NCBI GenBank assembly: GCA_005877565.1
Contig: VBOK01000025.1
Location: 1 to 7,880 of the forward strand
DNA: 7,880 bases
Direction: 5' to 3'
Origin: Nitrospirota bacterium
GTDB taxonomy: Bacteria > Nitrospirota > Nitrospiria > Nitrospirales > NS-4
Shown here: one piece after another, positions 7,197-7,880 of the stretch
How the letters are laid out: each line of letters opens with the position of its first letter
Numbering within the stretch: position 1 is the first letter of the stretch
Translations under genes and position numbers: made by a program
Notes under the pieces: generated by a model
Seen by the model: only the letters and a program-made list of their open reading frames with translations
Databases searched by the model: none
What the model was told of the DNA's origin: nothing

Positions 7197-7240
7197 TCGC
7201 CCCGGCTTATCGCCGGGGTGGCTCCTCTTCCGCCTTTTGC
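7197..7240 (+). terminator. Terminator-like GC hairpin after the sigma factor gene
   Basis: CCCCGGC (7200-7206) pairs perfectly with GCCGGGG (7212-7218) around a 5-nt loop, and flanking bases extend the stem to about ten pairs with two G-U wobbles (7197-7221). It begins 3 bp after the TAA stop. The downstream sequence is pyrimidine-rich with a short TTTT at 7235-7238 rather than an immediate T-tract, so the hairpin is convincing but the terminator class is less certain. Confidence 0.6.
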
Positions 7241-7270
7241 CTGAATATGCGACAATAGCGACGTCGTCGT

Positions 7271-7276
7271 GGAGAG
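7271..7276 (+). promoter_or_regulatory. Ribosome binding site deciding the start of the HtrA-like gene
   Basis: GGAGAG lies 6 nt before the ATG at 7283. An upstream in-frame ATG at 7247 is followed after two codons by TAG (7256), so 7283 is the first usable start, and the site supports it. Confidence 0.6.
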
Positions 7277-7282
7277 TCGCGG

Positions 7283-7880
7283 ATGGCATGGGGCCAGCGG
7301 GCAAGCTTGAGCATGGCAGCTAGTGTCCTCCTGATGGGCTGCGCATTGTCCTCGGTCGCGGCGGTCTCCGAAGACGACCTTTCACCCAAATCGCTTTCGG
7401 TGCCGGACGTGGTGGCGGAAGCCCTGCCCTCCGTCGTCAGCGTCATGGCCCACGGACCCATCCGGCTGGCTCCTTCCCAGACGCTTCCTTCCGGCTCGGG
7501 ATCGGGCATCATCATTTCACCAGGCTACATCCTGACGTCCAACCACCTCGTGACAGGAGCGACGCGGTTGGTGGTGGGTCTCTATGACGGCCGGCTGGTG
7601 CCTGGACGAGTCGTCGGCCGGGATTTTCTGACCGACTTGGCCTTGGTCAAGGTCGAAATCGAAGGGCTGGTCCCAGCCAAACTGGGGAGAACGTCCCGCC
7701 TCCGCATCGGGGAGACTGTCGTTGCCATCGGGAACCCCCTAGCGATGAAAGGCGGGGCGACGGTATCAGTAGGGGTAGTCAGCGCCCTTGACCGGGCGAT
7801 CGTCCCGCCGTCCGGGGAGACGTTGTATAACCTGATCCAGTCCGATGCGGCCATCAACCCCGGAAGCAGTGGAGGTCCTC
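7283..7880 (+). CDS. HtrA/Deg-like trypsin-family serine protease, 3' end outside window
   Basis: The frame is open from ATG 7283 to the window edge (199 codons) and encodes an exported S1C serine protease. The N-terminus is a short signal sequence (hydrophobic about 9-28); LLMGC (Cys20) resembles a lipobox with an atypical Met, so lipoprotein or cleaved periplasmic forms are both possible. The protease fold follows: GSGSGIIISPGYILTSNHLV with His88, DFLTDLALVKV with Asp118, and NPGSSGGP with Ser196 make the complete His-Asp-Ser triad. GETVVAIGNPLAMKGGATVSVGVVSALDR is the usual substrate-pocket region. The common motif is NPGNSGGP; here Ser replaces Asn next to the nucleophile. PDZ domains, expected in HtrA/DegP/DegQ, would lie beyond the window and cannot be confirmed. 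The likely role is periplasmic protein quality control. Confidence 0.88.
   Translation, partial: MAWGQRASLSMAASVLLMGCALSSVAAVSEDDLSPKSLSVPDVVAEALPSVVSVMAHGPIRLAPSQTLPSGSGSGIIISPGYILTSNHLVTGATRLVVGLYDGRLVPGRVVGRDFLTDLALVKVEIEGLVPAKLGRTSRLRIGETVVAIGNPLAMKGGATVSVGVVSALDRAIVPPSGETLYNLIQSDAAINPGSSGGP

Noticed and set aside
7228..7262. Possible promoter for the HtrA-like gene (GACAAT at 7251)
   Set aside because: No acceptable -35 hexamer lies 16-18 bp upstream, so the gene's promoter is left unassigned; read-through from the sigma gene is also possible.

Overview
This window is a gene-dense, GC-rich bacterial chromosome segment with every supported gene on the + strand. The combination of a TgaA-type transglutaminase, a long NfeD protease paired with a slipin, a KtrB/KtrA potassium uptake pair, a short RpoD/RpoS-like sigma factor and an HtrA-like protease resembles free-living Gram-negative bacteria of the Nitrospira type. 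That placement is an impression from protein style and base composition and was not tested by any search. I see no mobile element, CRISPR array, tRNA, rRNA or prophage signal.

Layout. Bases 1-1532 hold the 3' part of a membrane-anchored transglutaminase whose N-terminal membrane domain lies upstream of the window. A good sigma70-type promoter (TTGACA, 17 bp, TACGAT) in the 68-bp gap then starts a compact cluster: nfeD (1601-2835), slipin (2856-3602), a KtrB/TrkH potassium channel subunit (3614-5014) and its KtrA-like regulatory subunit (5050-5739). The gaps are only 20, 11 and 35 bp, so these four genes probably form one operon. A 200-bp AT-richer gap (5740-5939) carries a weak terminator-like hairpin, a possible promoter and a leader hairpin before a sigma70-family gene (5940-7193). 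That gene ends in a strong GC hairpin (7197-7221), followed by the 5' part of an HtrA-like serine protease (7283 to the window end).

How the genes fit together. NfeD proteases and slipins are known partners in membrane protein quality control, and the NfeD protease cleaves the slipin near its C-terminus. Their apparent co-transcription with a two-component potassium uptake system suggests a link between membrane integrity and ion homeostasis. The neighbouring sigma factor and HtrA-like protease would suit an envelope or osmotic stress neighbourhood, but that is inference.

The most notable anomalies are two. The nfeD frame is broken near 2297-2308, where a conserved stretch of roughly 40 residues also appears to be missing. 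A run of eight G lies exactly inside the 17-bp spacer of the promoter that drives nfeD. No clearly unprecedented system is visible; most of the window is recognisable housekeeping and envelope-related content.
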